From Lewinella sp. IMCC34191 (GTDB lineage: Bacteria; Bacteroidota; Bacteroidia; Chitinophagales; Saprospiraceae), in contig NZ_QNQZ01000017.1 of assembly GCF_003390935.1 (NCBI RefSeq), positions 1 through 64,000 on the forward strand: a stretch of 64,000 nucleotides of DNA, in the 5' to 3' direction. This document shows positions 1 to 8,694 of this stretch, one piece after another. The translations under genes were made by a program, and so were the position numbers. Each line of letters opens with the position of its first letter. Position 1 is the stretch's first letter. The notes beneath the pieces were generated by a model. That model was not told the origin of the DNA. It did no database searches and was given only the letters and a program-made list of their open reading frames with translations.

Positions 1-72
1 CTGGCGAGCCTCTGCGTTGAGATCGGGGAAGGCACGTAGAAAGGAGAGGAAGCGGGTCAGGGCGCGGGTCAT
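1..72 (-). CDS. Partial CDS, N-terminus only (unknown product)
   Basis: A reading frame on the minus strand starts with ATG at 72 and stays open to the window edge (24 codons, beginning MTRALTRFLSFLRAFPDLNA). It is GC-rich like the backbone and unlike the AT-rich DNA immediately to its right, so it probably marks the last backbone gene before the island. The spacing of hydrophobic residues resembles the start of Crp/Fnr-type regulators, but too little is visible to assign a function. Confidence 0.4.
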   Translation of the reverse strand, partial: MTRALTRFLSFLRAFPDLNAEARQ

Positions 73-444
73 CCGTCTAAGATCAGGAGAAACCTAATGT
101 TGTGAAATAACTTAGCTTAATGGCCGTGTAAACCGCATAGGTGTAAATTAGGGAGACAACTATCTCACAATTCTTGTAGTCGTCACTTTCTTATCCGCTA
201 CCTTAAAGTGAAGACCAAATTAAGCTTAATCAATATGCATAAAGTCGAATCTCTATAAGCAATATGTTTATGCATTCAACATTTGTTCAACACCCTAAAA
301 ATTTTTCAGGCCAAAGGGTTACAAATATTGTTGACTAGAATTAACTTATACGTTGGATTGAATGCAATTCTGATCACACTAGTTAAAATGGACTGCGATC
401 GAACGCAGTACTAAAATTCTGAACCTTTTTAACTCCATACTACG
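73..444. other. AT-rich intergenic stretch at the left edge of the island
   Basis: I see no supported gene here. Base composition drops sharply compared with positions 1-72, so the left boundary of the AT-rich island lies in this stretch. It presumably contains the promoter of the 445-1290 gene, but I found no convincing TTTG/TAnnTTTG pair and no clear attachment-site duplication. Confidence 0.5.
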
Positions 445-1290
445 ATGGCTAATTTCGAAAAACGATTTTTTAAAGATATCTATAAAAATTCAGGTGGATT
501 CTTGCCAACTTGGCCATTAGGTAGACAAGTAAAACTTGGCGATGTGGTTGACATCAAGCATCGACGAATGGACTATCTGGGGAATTTGTCTGACCCATTG
601 CTCGATATTAAAATTACCCCTGGGCCTGATGAATCTCAAGATGAGACCAAATGGCAAAGCTCTAAAAGTGTTACAATTACGTTGAAGGCAGCTGGTGAAA
701 CAAATCCTGAAGTATCAAATTTACCCATTGATAAAGCTGGGATCAAAGTTGAATTCAGTAAATCCGGTGGCTTTTTATTCCAGCCTAAGGGAATGAATAT
801 AAACCGAATTGAGAATCTTGTTTCAGTTCGTAGCGAAGCAATTAAAAAGTTAAGCGCCGAATTGTTCAGTATGAGATCAATATTCATGATAGTTGAAGTC
901 GGTATAGTTGAGTCTTATGCGCTGACGATATCAGAATCTGATTCCAGTCTATTAGAACTATCAGTCGAGGGTGAGCAGTCAATCTCTACTAAGGATTTGG
1001 CAAGGACGGATTTAAATTTTCAGTATAAAACTGAATCTCAATTGGACTTTAATAATATTGGTGCCGAAGGTGGATCGATATTTTTTAAATGCGAAAAAAT
1101 GCGGGTGAGAAGAGACAAAGTAGTAGAATTGAGGCAGGAGTTACCTTCTTTTTTGGAGGCTCCTGATGATGTTCAGGCAATGTTAATTCCTAATTCAAGA
1201 ATTACTCCTGAAAACGCTTTGGAATATTTCGAATTTACACCTTTAACCTTGGATGACTTGGAAGTTTTTTTGGGCACATTAGATGAATAG
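445..1290 (+). CDS. Hypothetical protein, 281 aa, AT-rich island
   Basis: I do not recognise this protein. It has no signal peptide and no membrane segment, so it is probably cytoplasmic. Residues about 18-36 carry a pattern F-L-P-x-W-P followed by K-L-G-D-V-V-D and a G-N-L turn, which looks like a conserved N-terminal motif. The middle (about 60-230) alternates short hydrophobic strands and looks beta-rich, with one helical stretch around 120-145. The C-terminus is acidic. Codon use is AT-rich like the two following genes, suggesting they arrived together, but a 241-base gap separates it from the oxidase-like gene so a shared transcript is not certain. Confidence 0.75.
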   Translation: MANFEKRFFKDIYKNSGGFLPTWPLGRQVKLGDVVDIKHRRMDYLGNLSDPLLDIKITPGPDESQDETKWQSSKSVTITLKAAGETNPEVSNLPIDKAGIKVEFSKSGGFLFQPKGMNINRIENLVSVRSEAIKKLSAELFSMRSIFMIVEVGIVESYALTISESDSSLLELSVEGEQSISTKDLARTDLNFQYKTESQLDFNNIGAEGGSIFFKCEKMRVRRDKVVELRQELPSFLEAPDDVQAMLIPNSRITPENALEYFEFTPLTLDDLEVFLGTLDE

Positions 1291-1531
1291 ATAGATTTTA
1301 TAAATTAAGTGATTTAATATGATGCAACTTCATCTCAAAGAGAACCTATTTCAATTTGCTCGAAGTTGCCAATAGAGTCAACATTCGACACAATTGCTCA
1401 ACGACATTTCACCTTGCGTAACTTAGTTAAATATTGTATCTAACGCTAATTCTAAAATCTGAATTCGAAACTGGCATTTATCGCTCTTCATCCGTCAAAA
1501 TATTATTGTAATTTAGGCTAAATATCTTACC

Positions 1532-4252
1532 ATGGAAAGACGAAGGTTTTTGAAGGATTCACTTCTATCGTTAGGCGCACTTACCAGTCTACCTGTTCTG
1601 TCCATGAATGAGGTCTGCGGAAATCCATTTATACCGTATGTACTAAGGGATATGCCAGATTACTTACAAGATAAATTTTCAAATGTACTTGAATGGCTAA
1701 AAAATAACGGTTGGGGTGAATTTATTGCCGATGAATTGTCAATTTCCGCCACCCTAAGCATAGATAGTTTCCAAAGTTTAACAAACGAGGTGGACCATAT
1801 TTCGGATGTTAAACTCCTTAGTGGATTTGAAGACTTTGGCGGAAATAAATTAGTCGAGCCTGGATATCCCAGTTTAAGCTTGTTGTATCATATGTTGGCA
1901 TCAGCAAAGGTAAGGCCCGCATCTGTGAAAGAATATCCGCCATTAGAAATTCTAGATCAGTTAGAAGACGTGATATACGGTTTTATACCTACTGATGAGT
2001 ATGTCAATAATAATAGTATCGATAAATCGAAAATATTTGTAGCAATGTTAGCCTACGAATATAGATCTGGGGCAAATACACCGCCATTTCAAGATGATAA
2101 GAATGGTAAAGGAAAGAGTGCTGGTTTTGTTTTTTCTCGATGTGGTATAGCAAGAATTGGCGAACTCCCATACTCATTTAGCAATATTGACAGGTGTTTT
2201 ACAAACTTACCGGATAAAGGCTCCGAAGCAAAAAATGTTGCAGCTATGCCATGCAGGTATGGAGTGTTTGTAGTCGAATTAGTTGATACATTTGATTCTA
2301 TTAATGTAATGAATAGGTTGAAGATTGAACAAACGAAGCTTAACGGGACGGTTAGAAATAGATTTTTTATCAACCCGATCAAAAAACTAAGTTTTGACAC
2401 ATCGGACAAATCTATACAATTTGGTCATTACCACATAAATGATAAGCTGAAAAGGTTGGTTGACTATGAATATGGGAGCCATAAAATGGAACCAAATTAT
2501 ACTAATTTCAATTTCGATGCACCACCATTTATTCGAATCGATTCACATTATGATGATGGTTCTTCGACGGAATACAATAATACTTCGGAAAATGCGGTAA
2601 ATATTAGGCGGATTGGGTCTAGCGTATTGGTTATTCCAGAACCTAAACAGTTAATTTCTGTCGCCAAGCAAAATGGGAAAACTATTGCTATAAAAGTTGT
2701 CGATGAGTGGAAAAAACATGGCCATTATAATCGGAGATACGCAGCCTTAAAGTTACCTAATAAAGATGGCCACGAGATCACAAATGTTCTAATTTCCGAT
2801 ATCTTTGGCCGAAGACGTCGAATTACAACTGGATTCAAATCTCCCAAAGTAGCACCTCTTTTTGTGAACATCAAGTACGCAATTAAAGGAGAGAATACAA
2901 CCCACGTCGATGGGGAGAACCATCCTGGAAATAGCTTCGACGACTATATTGAAAATGGTGGATACTATGCGTCATTGTTCAATGATAATATATTTGACGG
3001 TTGTATAACAGTTAAAATTGATGATTTAGACAAATTATCTAAAAATCTGATAAACAGAGAAATTCTCCCTGCGTTTTCACTTGTTACTGCACCGGACTTT
3101 TTTCCCTTGGTTAACAGTAATGATATAAGAAATAGTTATTACAGAGATAACTTGAGTTTAAAGGTCGATGAGGACTTTTTTGAAGGCGGGACTATTAACC
3201 TTAGTGGAATACGTCAACGTGGTAATCCAGCAATTCTGAATCCATTTACCGGTGACAAAGCATTTCACAAGGATTGGTCAGGTAACCACTCATTTGATAC
3301 TTTAACTGCCGTGGTTGGGAAACAATTAGATAACGGGAAGATTGTTACTCAAACTGGCTCTCCTCACAATCAATTTTCTACTAGCTATATGCCAGATACT
3401 GGAACCGGAGTTTTTTATCCAGGTTGGGACGTAACTTATTCAGGGGAACAACGGAATCCATATTTTGCGACATTTGGACTAGGGTCACCATTTCCAGAAG
3501 ATATTAAACTATGTGCGGCTGCTAATGGAATGTGGGTAACATCTTCGCCCGATGCAGGTAGAACTTTTCAAGGTTCATTAAAGAATATATTCGGGAAGCG
3601 ACCCAATACTGCCGTTCCTTTGATGGACATTGAACTTGGACTTCATAGCATGTCGGCGTATGTGCAAGATTATGGCCAGTCTGAATCATATGGATGGGAT
3701 GGAGAACAAGGCCCATTCATTCAAATAGTTAATGACAATATAGTAGTAAATTATACTGACATCGATCGTGCTGATTATGTGTATAATCTTATGGACCCTT
3801 TGATCGGATTTGATTTTTCCAAAGTGCGTGATTTGACTTCAATTGAGTTAATCGAAAGGATGGATGTACATAGGAAATGCGTAAAAGCTATTGACGGTAA
3901 GAGAGTCTGGTCAACTAAACTTTGGTTAGTCGGTGCCCAGCAAATTCGAGATTGGGCATCACTAAGCCAAATTATTTGCATTCCAAAAGTTGAGATGTTT
4001 GATAAACTTAATATCGGAATCAGAAAAAGCGCAAAACTTTCAGGCCGTGGATTTCTCTTCGTATATGCAAAGGCTAAAAGAGAAGGTCCAGATAAAAAAG
4101 GCGTACTCGATTCTTCACCAGAAAATTTCCAGAACAAACGAAGAATCCTTAATATAAATTCACTATGGATCTGCCAAGCGACGCTTAACACAGTAGCAGT
4201 TATCAAGCTTTCCTCATCCGGCAAAATTCTCTCCGATTGGATAATAGAATAA
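1532..4252 (+). CDS. LodA-like quinoprotein oxidase homologue with Tat signal
   Basis: This 906-aa protein resembles the LodA/GoxA family, amino-acid oxidases that use a self-made cysteine tryptophylquinone (CTQ) and release hydrogen peroxide. Family-like blocks I recognise: residues about 201-210 (FSRCGIARIG), about 480-490 (FNDNIFDG, where LodA-type proteins have a D-D-x-x-D-G-P turn), about 506-518 (TAPDFFPLV), 623-632 (TGTGVFYPGW) and 659-678 (W668 in NGMWVTSSPDAGRTF). The N-terminus RRRFLK plus a hydrophobic run is a Tat-type signal, fitting export of a folded cofactor protein. The next gene looks like the flavoprotein maturase LodB and overlaps it, which strengthens the call. Oddity: between residues 480 and 700 the only cysteines are C491 and C661, and the expected CTQ cysteine position appears to be threonine. 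It could therefore be an inactive or differently modified relative. Confidence 0.6.
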   Translation: MERRRFLKDSLLSLGALTSLPVLSMNEVCGNPFIPYVLRDMPDYLQDKFSNVLEWLKNNGWGEFIADELSISATLSIDSFQSLTNEVDHISDVKLLSGFEDFGGNKLVEPGYPSLSLLYHMLASAKVRPASVKEYPPLEILDQLEDVIYGFIPTDEYVNNNSIDKSKIFVAMLAYEYRSGANTPPFQDDKNGKGKSAGFVFSRCGIARIGELPYSFSNIDRCFTNLPDKGSEAKNVAAMPCRYGVFVVELVDTFDSINVMNRLKIEQTKLNGTVRNRFFINPIKKLSFDTSDKSIQFGHYHINDKLKRLVDYEYGSHKMEPNYTNFNFDAPPFIRIDSHYDDGSSTEYNNTSENAVNIRRIGSSVLVIPEPKQLISVAKQNGKTIAIKVVDEWKKHGHYNRRYAALKLPNKDGHEITNVLISDIFGRRRRITTGFKSPKVAPLFVNIKYAIKGENTTHVDGENHPGNSFDDYIENGGYYASLFNDNIFDGCITVKIDDLDKLSKNLINREILPAFSLVTAPDFFPLVNSNDIRNSYYRDNLSLKVDEDFFEGGTINLSGIRQRGNPAILNPFTGDKAFHKDWSGNHSFDTLTAVVGKQLDNGKIVTQTGSPHNQFSTSYMPDTGTGVFYPGWDVTYSGEQRNPYFATFGLGSPFPEDIKLCAAANGMWVTSSPDAGRTFQGSLKNIFGKRPNTAVPLMDIELGLHSMSAYVQDYGQSESYGWDGEQGPFIQIVNDNIVVNYTDIDRADYVYNLMDPLIGFDFSKVRDLTSIELIERMDVHRKCVKAIDGKRVWSTKLWLVGAQQIRDWASLSQIICIPKVEMFDKLNIGIRKSAKLSGRGFLFVYAKAKREGPDKKGVLDSSPENFQNKRRILNINSLWICQATLNTVAVIKLSSSGKILSDWIIE

Positions 4253-5283
4253 TTAATGAATTGTATTATGATGTTATAATCATTGGCGCAGGACCAGCGG
4301 GTATATCTGCAGCTCTAACTTGCCAACGAAATGGACTGAAAGTAATCGTGATTACTAGAAAAGCTACAAACCGAGACGTGAAGGAATCTGTTTGCTATAG
4401 TTTGCACCCCGGAGTTGAAGTTTTATTCTCTAGGCTAGGTATTATTTCAGTACTTAACAAAAGCACGATAAGTCGTTATTCTAAAATTGTAGTGAATGGC
4501 AAAAGTAATACTTTAGGTAATAGGAATGAAAAATGGAGCGGTTTCCATGTATGCAGAAGTAAATTTTATAACGAATTGCAAAGATGCCTTGAGTTACATT
4601 CAATTCCATTATACAAAAAATCACTAAAGCGCAGCGACATAATTATTACAGAAGATTCAGTTTCGATTTGTTTAAGTAAGTCGTCGCACCTAAACGCTAC
4701 TTATTGCCTTGATTGTTCAGGAAAAAGCAGAATATTATCGCATCAATCTTCATTTCATTCGATGTATTACTCTGTTCCTCTGTACTGTTGGTCAGGGACA
4801 CAGAGAAACCGTAGTATTAATGATAGATTTGATAGTAGGGGGAGATTATCTATTGATGGTTCCTTCATCACCTGGCAAGCTCAGCACAGTAGAGGTATAG
4901 ATACTTATTTACGAATTACTAAATGTAAGGACCTTTTAAAACACGATATCAATCAGGGAAAATATTTTGGAATAGAATTGGACAGCGTCTATAATGTCAC
5001 ATGGCGATTATTAAGGCCTACAGTTGGCAAAAATTATATGTTCGCTGGTGACGCTGCAGCCCTTATTGATCCTGGTGCGGGTCAAGGAGTAATGAATGCT
5101 ATGATTACTGGTAGCGTTGCTGCCAAACATTTATATTTATGCATGCAGCAGCATTCCCAAGCCGAACTTTATAAATTTGAGTATGATAGGTGGCTTATGA
5201 ATTATTTTGAGAGTAAAGTTGAAATCCTACAGAGGGAATATTTGAATCTGGGATTTAACGTTACCATGCCGGTATATGCATAA
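4237..5283 (+). CDS. LodB-like FAD-dependent oxidoreductase (maturation partner)
   Basis: A 348-aa flavoprotein of the geranylgeranyl-reductase/tryptophan-halogenase type. Residues about 11-40 form a Rossmann FAD motif (DVIIIGAGPAG), and about 268-290 carry the second FAD signature (FAGDAAALIDPGAGQG). In characterised systems LodB hydroxylates or primes the tryptophan that becomes CTQ in LodA and stays in the cytoplasm; no signal peptide is seen here, in agreement. The frame overlaps the upstream gene by 16 bases, implying translational coupling. The start is ambiguous: TTG at 4237 or TTG at 4261, and no in-frame ATG precedes the FAD motif. Function as a LodA maturase is inferred from family and position. 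Confidence 0.68.
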   Translation: MDNRIINELYYDVIIIGAGPAGISAALTCQRNGLKVIVITRKATNRDVKESVCYSLHPGVEVLFSRLGIISVLNKSTISRYSKIVVNGKSNTLGNRNEKWSGFHVCRSKFYNELQRCLELHSIPLYKKSLKRSDIIITEDSVSICLSKSSHLNATYCLDCSGKSRILSHQSSFHSMYYSVPLYCWSGTQRNRSINDRFDSRGRLSIDGSFITWQAQHSRGIDTYLRITKCKDLLKHDINQGKYFGIELDSVYNVTWRLLRPTVGKNYMFAGDAAALIDPGAGQGVMNAMITGSVAAKHLYLCMQQHSQAELYKFEYDRWLMNYFESKVEILQREYLNLGFNVTMPVYA

Positions 5284-5316
5284 CATCGCCCAACATAGCG
5301 CCAACACCATTAAGTT

Positions 5317-5335
5317 AAGGCGCAGCCTTGTTTTT
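5317..5335 (+). terminator. Weak intrinsic terminator after the lodAB-like pair
   Basis: A short stem AAGGC/GCCTT with a GCA loop is followed by G and five T residues, 34 bases past the stop codon of the flavoprotein gene. The stem is only five base pairs, so termination may be partial. Confidence 0.4.
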
Positions 5336-5417
5336 CTCATCTCTAGCCAGGGCCCGTTTTCCAGCTATACTAGCCTGCCTTATTTTCATTGATTCGGTGT
5401 GAACACACCCCTGGCCC

Positions 5418-5436
5418 GCCCTCGTTGTACGAGGGC
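5418..5436. repeat. Hairpin between the island and the transposase remnant
   Basis: GCCCTCG-TTGTA-CGAGGGC is a perfect seven-base inverted repeat in otherwise gene-free DNA (5284-5576). GC content rises here, so the right border of the AT-rich island lies close by. It may belong to the end of the degraded IS element. I found no matching terminal repeat on the other side. Confidence 0.35.
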
Positions 5437-5576
5437 TACTGTGACGGTAGATATGCGGGTGTTTACATCGCTTTTCTATAATTTTTTTAGCTACGCTGCT
5501 GCCTCCGGCGGTCGTGGATATGGCGGTTATTCATCCGCATTATTTTCCGCTCCCGTTCCCGCCGGCGATCCGGACG

Positions 5577-6447
5577 TTAGGGCTCGGTGTAGCGGGGCAT
5601 CAGTTCCAGTAAGACGAGCATTTTCCTTCGCCAGGTAGCCGGGCCGTCCAGGTAGATGTGGTAGAGAAAACGCTGCAGCATCCCGGCCGTCACGTTCCGG
5701 TTGATGCGGTAGGCGTACTCGCGGTGGGCGGCACCCCGTTGTACCTCCTCCTCACTGGCGGCGACCAGGACGCTCTGCCGGTTGTAGAAGGCGAAGTTTG
5801 CCAAGAGATCCTGTTCCACCCCGGGCTGGGTGTAGGCCGAGATCAGGGCCAACTGCAGGAAGGATTTCAGGGTGAAGATGGCCGTTTCCACGCCCCAGCG
5901 TTTGGCGTATAGCCACTTGAAGACACCGTGGGGGTAGCGCCGCCGATCGGTCAGGGAGGTCAGGAGCATCTCCACGGTACCGTCCTCCAGCTCTACGCGC
6001 ACTAACCGTACCCGGAAGGGCGCGCCCCGTTCCGGGTCGCAGCCCCAGTTCTTTGAGTTTGCTGTACCCCCGCCCGGTACGGAGCCGGCTGGTTATTATA
6101 CACTCTTTATCAGCACTTTGCACAAAGTCTTTAACCAGGGTCGACCCGCCGTCCGTCTTCATGCGAATGAGGTAATCCGATCCCCGACGGTCGTGCAGAT
6201 ACGCCAGGGCGAAGCTGGCGTAGTGACGATCGTAGATGTATACCGCGTCCCGGTCAGCCTGGGGGACCAACTGGTAAGCGTGGGCGATCTCGGAGCTGTT
6301 CTGGGTGTGGAAAGTGACGTCGTTGATGTTGTTCAGCACGTCGTGGCAAATGAGCAACCGCATGGAAGGCCGGTTAGCGTGCTGGTTGAGGTGGAAGCCG
6401 AAGACGCGGCCCAACCAGGCAAAATTGGATAACCCATTTAACACCAT
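5577..6447 (-). pseudogene. IS4-family transposase remnant, frameshifted and 5'-truncated
   Basis: Two overlapping minus-strand frames together read as the middle and C-terminal part of an IS4-type DDE transposase. The downstream frame carries the family signature Y-(2)-R-(3)-E-(6)-K in YAKRWGVETAIFTLK, and the upstream frame carries the second aspartate block (YIYDRHYASFALAYLHDRR). The frames join if one base is removed from the run of four C (plus strand) at 6043-6046, giving ELG-CDPERGAPF. The reconstructed product is about 290 aa, short of the usual 370 or more, and the region holding the first catalytic aspartate is missing. It is probably inactive. It lies at the right border of the AT-rich island, so it may mark an old insertion or rearrangement. 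Confidence 0.8.
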
Positions 6448-6567
6448 CTTATAAATGCGATCAACGAGTTGATTCCTTTGGAAGGAATTGGCCTAGATTG
6501 AGCGAGCGTTCGAGCGTAGCCGCCCAGTGGCAAGAAGCAGCAGCCAACAACCAATACGACCAAGGAA

Positions 6568-7383
6568 ATGGACCCCGATTCCCCATTCATCATACGAAAA
6601 CCCAATGATCCGTTCCTATCCAGCATCGTAGAAAGCTACTTCTACCTCGATACCACGGTCACTCAATTATCCCGGCAACCCGAACCGATCATCCCCTTCC
6701 CCAGGATAACCTTCGGCTATTTCTTCGGCGAGCCGTTTACCGTGACGAACCACACGATCAACCAATCGGCCTTGGTTAACATCGCCATCTCCAAGATCTC
6801 TACGCAACAGCTAAGCGTGCAGCCCAGTGGGGAAACCGTCAAAATATTGGGGGCGCATTTGCGGCCCTACGGCTTGGCTTACTTTACCACGCAAGCCATT
6901 AACAAACTACCCTGGCTAATCGACACCGAGGAGCTCTTTGGTGACGTCGCCACCAATTTTGTCCAGCGAATCCATGCCTGCCAAACCACGGAGCAGCTAT
7001 TTGACGAAGTGGAAACCGTCTTCGTAGATAACCTCCTTACCCGCGATATGGAACTTATTACGGAAGCAATCGACCTGATTGAAGCAAATGCCGGAAACAT
7101 CAAGGTTGCCGACCTATCCAAACAGCTAGGAACGACGAATAGAACCCTACGGAATCATTTCAATGACAAGATTGGCTGCTCGCCCAAGGAATATCTGCGC
7201 ATCGTAAGGCTGAAACAAGTCGCCTACGAGCTCAAGCATTCGCCAGAATCCCTCACCCACATTGCCCACGGGAACGAATACTTCGACCAGGCGCACCTCA
7301 ATCACGAAGTGAAGGGCATCACGGGACGATCGCCCAAGGAGCTTAAAAAAGAAATCCCGTCTTTCCGTTTTTTACAATTCTAG
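6568..7383 (+). CDS. AraC family transcriptional regulator
   Basis: A 271-aa regulator. Residues about 160-260 form the two helix-turn-helix units of the AraC/XylS family, with the first at about 178-198 (VADLSKQLGTTNRTLRNHF) and the closing R-S-P-K-E-L near 250. The N-terminal 150 residues resemble the uncharacterised sensor domain common in Bacteroidota AraC proteins (P-x-P-I-I-P-F-P, HLRPYGLAYF). An AAGGAA ribosome-binding site lies just before the ATG. It is followed by a small predicted exported peptide and membrane protein genes, which are possible targets but this is only positional. Confidence 0.85.
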   Translation: MDPDSPFIIRKPNDPFLSSIVESYFYLDTTVTQLSRQPEPIIPFPRITFGYFFGEPFTVTNHTINQSALVNIAISKISTQQLSVQPSGETVKILGAHLRPYGLAYFTTQAINKLPWLIDTEELFGDVATNFVQRIHACQTTEQLFDEVETVFVDNLLTRDMELITEAIDLIEANAGNIKVADLSKQLGTTNRTLRNHFNDKIGCSPKEYLRIVRLKQVAYELKHSPESLTHIAHGNEYFDQAHLNHEVKGITGRSPKELKKEIPSFRFLQF

Positions 7384-7432
7384 GCTAGCTACCGGCGGGA
7401 CCTTTGCCTCATCAATCTTAGATCGTAAGACC

Positions 7433-7600
7433 ATGAGGCTAATTTCCATTTCAGCGTTGTCGCTTTTCGCGGTTGCAATCTTTTCGCTATCCAGTCAGCA
7501 ATCGTTTGCTACGGGTGGTGGATCACTTCCCCTGTTGGCAGGGCCTGCAGTAACGGCTAAATGGAATTACCCTTCCAAAACCAGTCCAAATGAAGCGTAA
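7433..7600 (+). CDS. Small predicted exported peptide, 55 aa
   Basis: A 55-codon frame begins with ATG at 7433 and encodes a basic start, a hydrophobic run (ISALSLFAVAIFSL) and an S-x-x-S-F-A type cleavage region, so it looks like a signal peptide followed by about 28 residues. Its stop TAA at 7598-7600 lies inside the next gene, whose ATG is at 7590, an 11-base overlap typical of coupled genes. No homologue is recognised, and it may instead be a leader peptide. Confidence 0.4.
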   Translation: MRLISISALSLFAVAIFSLSSQQSFATGGGSLPLLAGPAVTAKWNYPSKTSPNEA

Positions 7601-8054
7601 TACCCTATTAACCGCGCACCTGATTGCTACTATCGTAGCGGCCCTGACCATCGCTACCTTCTTCTCCCTGTCGCTCTTCGCGGAACTCAAGGGCGATGAC
7701 GGGCTTATCCGCAGCGTAAAGGCATTTATTTTATATGCCTTACCCATTATGATCCTGGCTATGCCCACTCTGAAGATCACCGGTGACAAACTCGCCGGGA
7801 AGTCAAAAAGCCCGCTTGTCTTAGCCAAGGTCAGACGAATGAAGATGATGCTGGTGAACGGTATTTGCCTGGTATCCTTAGCCATCTTTCTGTACTACCG
7901 CTCGCATAACCAATCCATCGACAGCGTTTTCTTCCTTGCGCAGATCGCCGAATTCATCTTCGGCTTAGCTAACCTGACGCTGATCGTTTTAAATGCGCGG
8001 GATGGAATGCAGCTTTCGGGTAGGCTGCGGATGAAGGTGGAAGGGTATAGCTAG
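7590..8054 (+). CDS. Small integral membrane protein, 154 aa
   Basis: Four hydrophobic segments (about 10-30, 42-60, 88-104, 113-132) separated by short basic loops indicate an inner-membrane protein. The segment K-I-T-G-D-K-L-A-G-K-S-K followed by RRMK and a later L-x-L-I-V-L-N-A-R-D-G-M resembles a family of four-helix membrane proteins of unknown function that I have seen only as hypothetical proteins. Start codon overlaps the small peptide frame upstream. No function is assigned. Confidence 0.75.
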   Translation: MKRNTLLTAHLIATIVAALTIATFFSLSLFAELKGDDGLIRSVKAFILYALPIMILAMPTLKITGDKLAGKSKSPLVLAKVRRMKMMLVNGICLVSLAIFLYYRSHNQSIDSVFFLAQIAEFIFGLANLTLIVLNARDGMQLSGRLRMKVEGYS

Positions 8055-8235
8055 TTGCCAAACGGAAAATTAGTGCAGCGTATATTGGGGGTGATTCCTC
8101 ATGTAAGTAGCTTTTTATAATGAGTCCAATCAGGAAATCAAATGGATACCTCTTTTTCCGGATATAACTTGGAAGGTGCGCGTTCTTCCAGCTTAGGTAG
8201 CAACCGATTGCGCAAAAAGGCCTAGCTTAAAGGGC

Positions 8236-8694
8236 ATGAGCACCTTGTCTTTCAAAAAGAACGAATATTTCACACTGGGTAATCGACACTTAGTGAAATT
8301 ATGGGGGCTAACGCTTCTGTTTGCACCCTTTGTCTATGCCGTAATCGACTTGGCAGATAGAACGGGTGATCAGGTCAGGGCTTCGCTGGATATTCTCCTC
8401 GTCATGTTTGTCTTTTCCGTTGTCCTGTCTTTGCCAACGCTGGTTATAGCATTTGCCACTACCAAATTTGTACTGCGTAACAGGCTGTCGATCGGCATGC
8501 AAAAGGCAGTCAATGTCGTGATAGCTGCAGCCGGCCTTATCTGTACGTTGCTGATGATGGATGGATCACTCGTACCCGCTTTGATCAAGACGTACGTTAT
8601 ATCCTTAGGTGTGGCCGCAATAGTTTTGGAAATAAGTAGCCGGATAATTCAGGGTAGGAACACGAAAGTTCAACCACTGGCTGATAATCATTGA
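8236..8694 (+). CDS. Hypothetical integral membrane protein, 152 aa
   Basis: Not recognised. Hydrophobic segments at about 22-40, 50-76, 88-106 and 113-130 predict four membrane helices, and both ends are polar. An AAAGG ribosome-binding site sits just upstream of the ATG. Its stop codon overlaps the TTG proposed as the start of the next frame, but the next gene probably starts further downstream, so coupling is doubtful. Similar size and topology to the 7590 gene, though I see no clear sequence similarity. Confidence 0.65.
   Translation: MSTLSFKKNEYFTLGNRHLVKLWGLTLLFAPFVYAVIDLADRTGDQVRASLDILLVMFVFSVVLSLPTLVIAFATTKFVLRNRLSIGMQKAVNVVIAAAGLICTLLMMDGSLVPALIKTYVISLGVAAIVLEISSRIIQGRNTKVQPLADNH

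Noticed and set aside
5399-5638. 79-codon plus-strand frame beside the IS4 remnant
   Set aside because: Overlaps the transposase C-terminus on the other strand; alanine/arginine-rich and without homology.
6030-6060. Programmed frameshift in the IS4 transposase
   Set aside because: A run of four G is not a typical slippery site, the N-terminus is missing anyway, and a simple one-base insertion explains the break.
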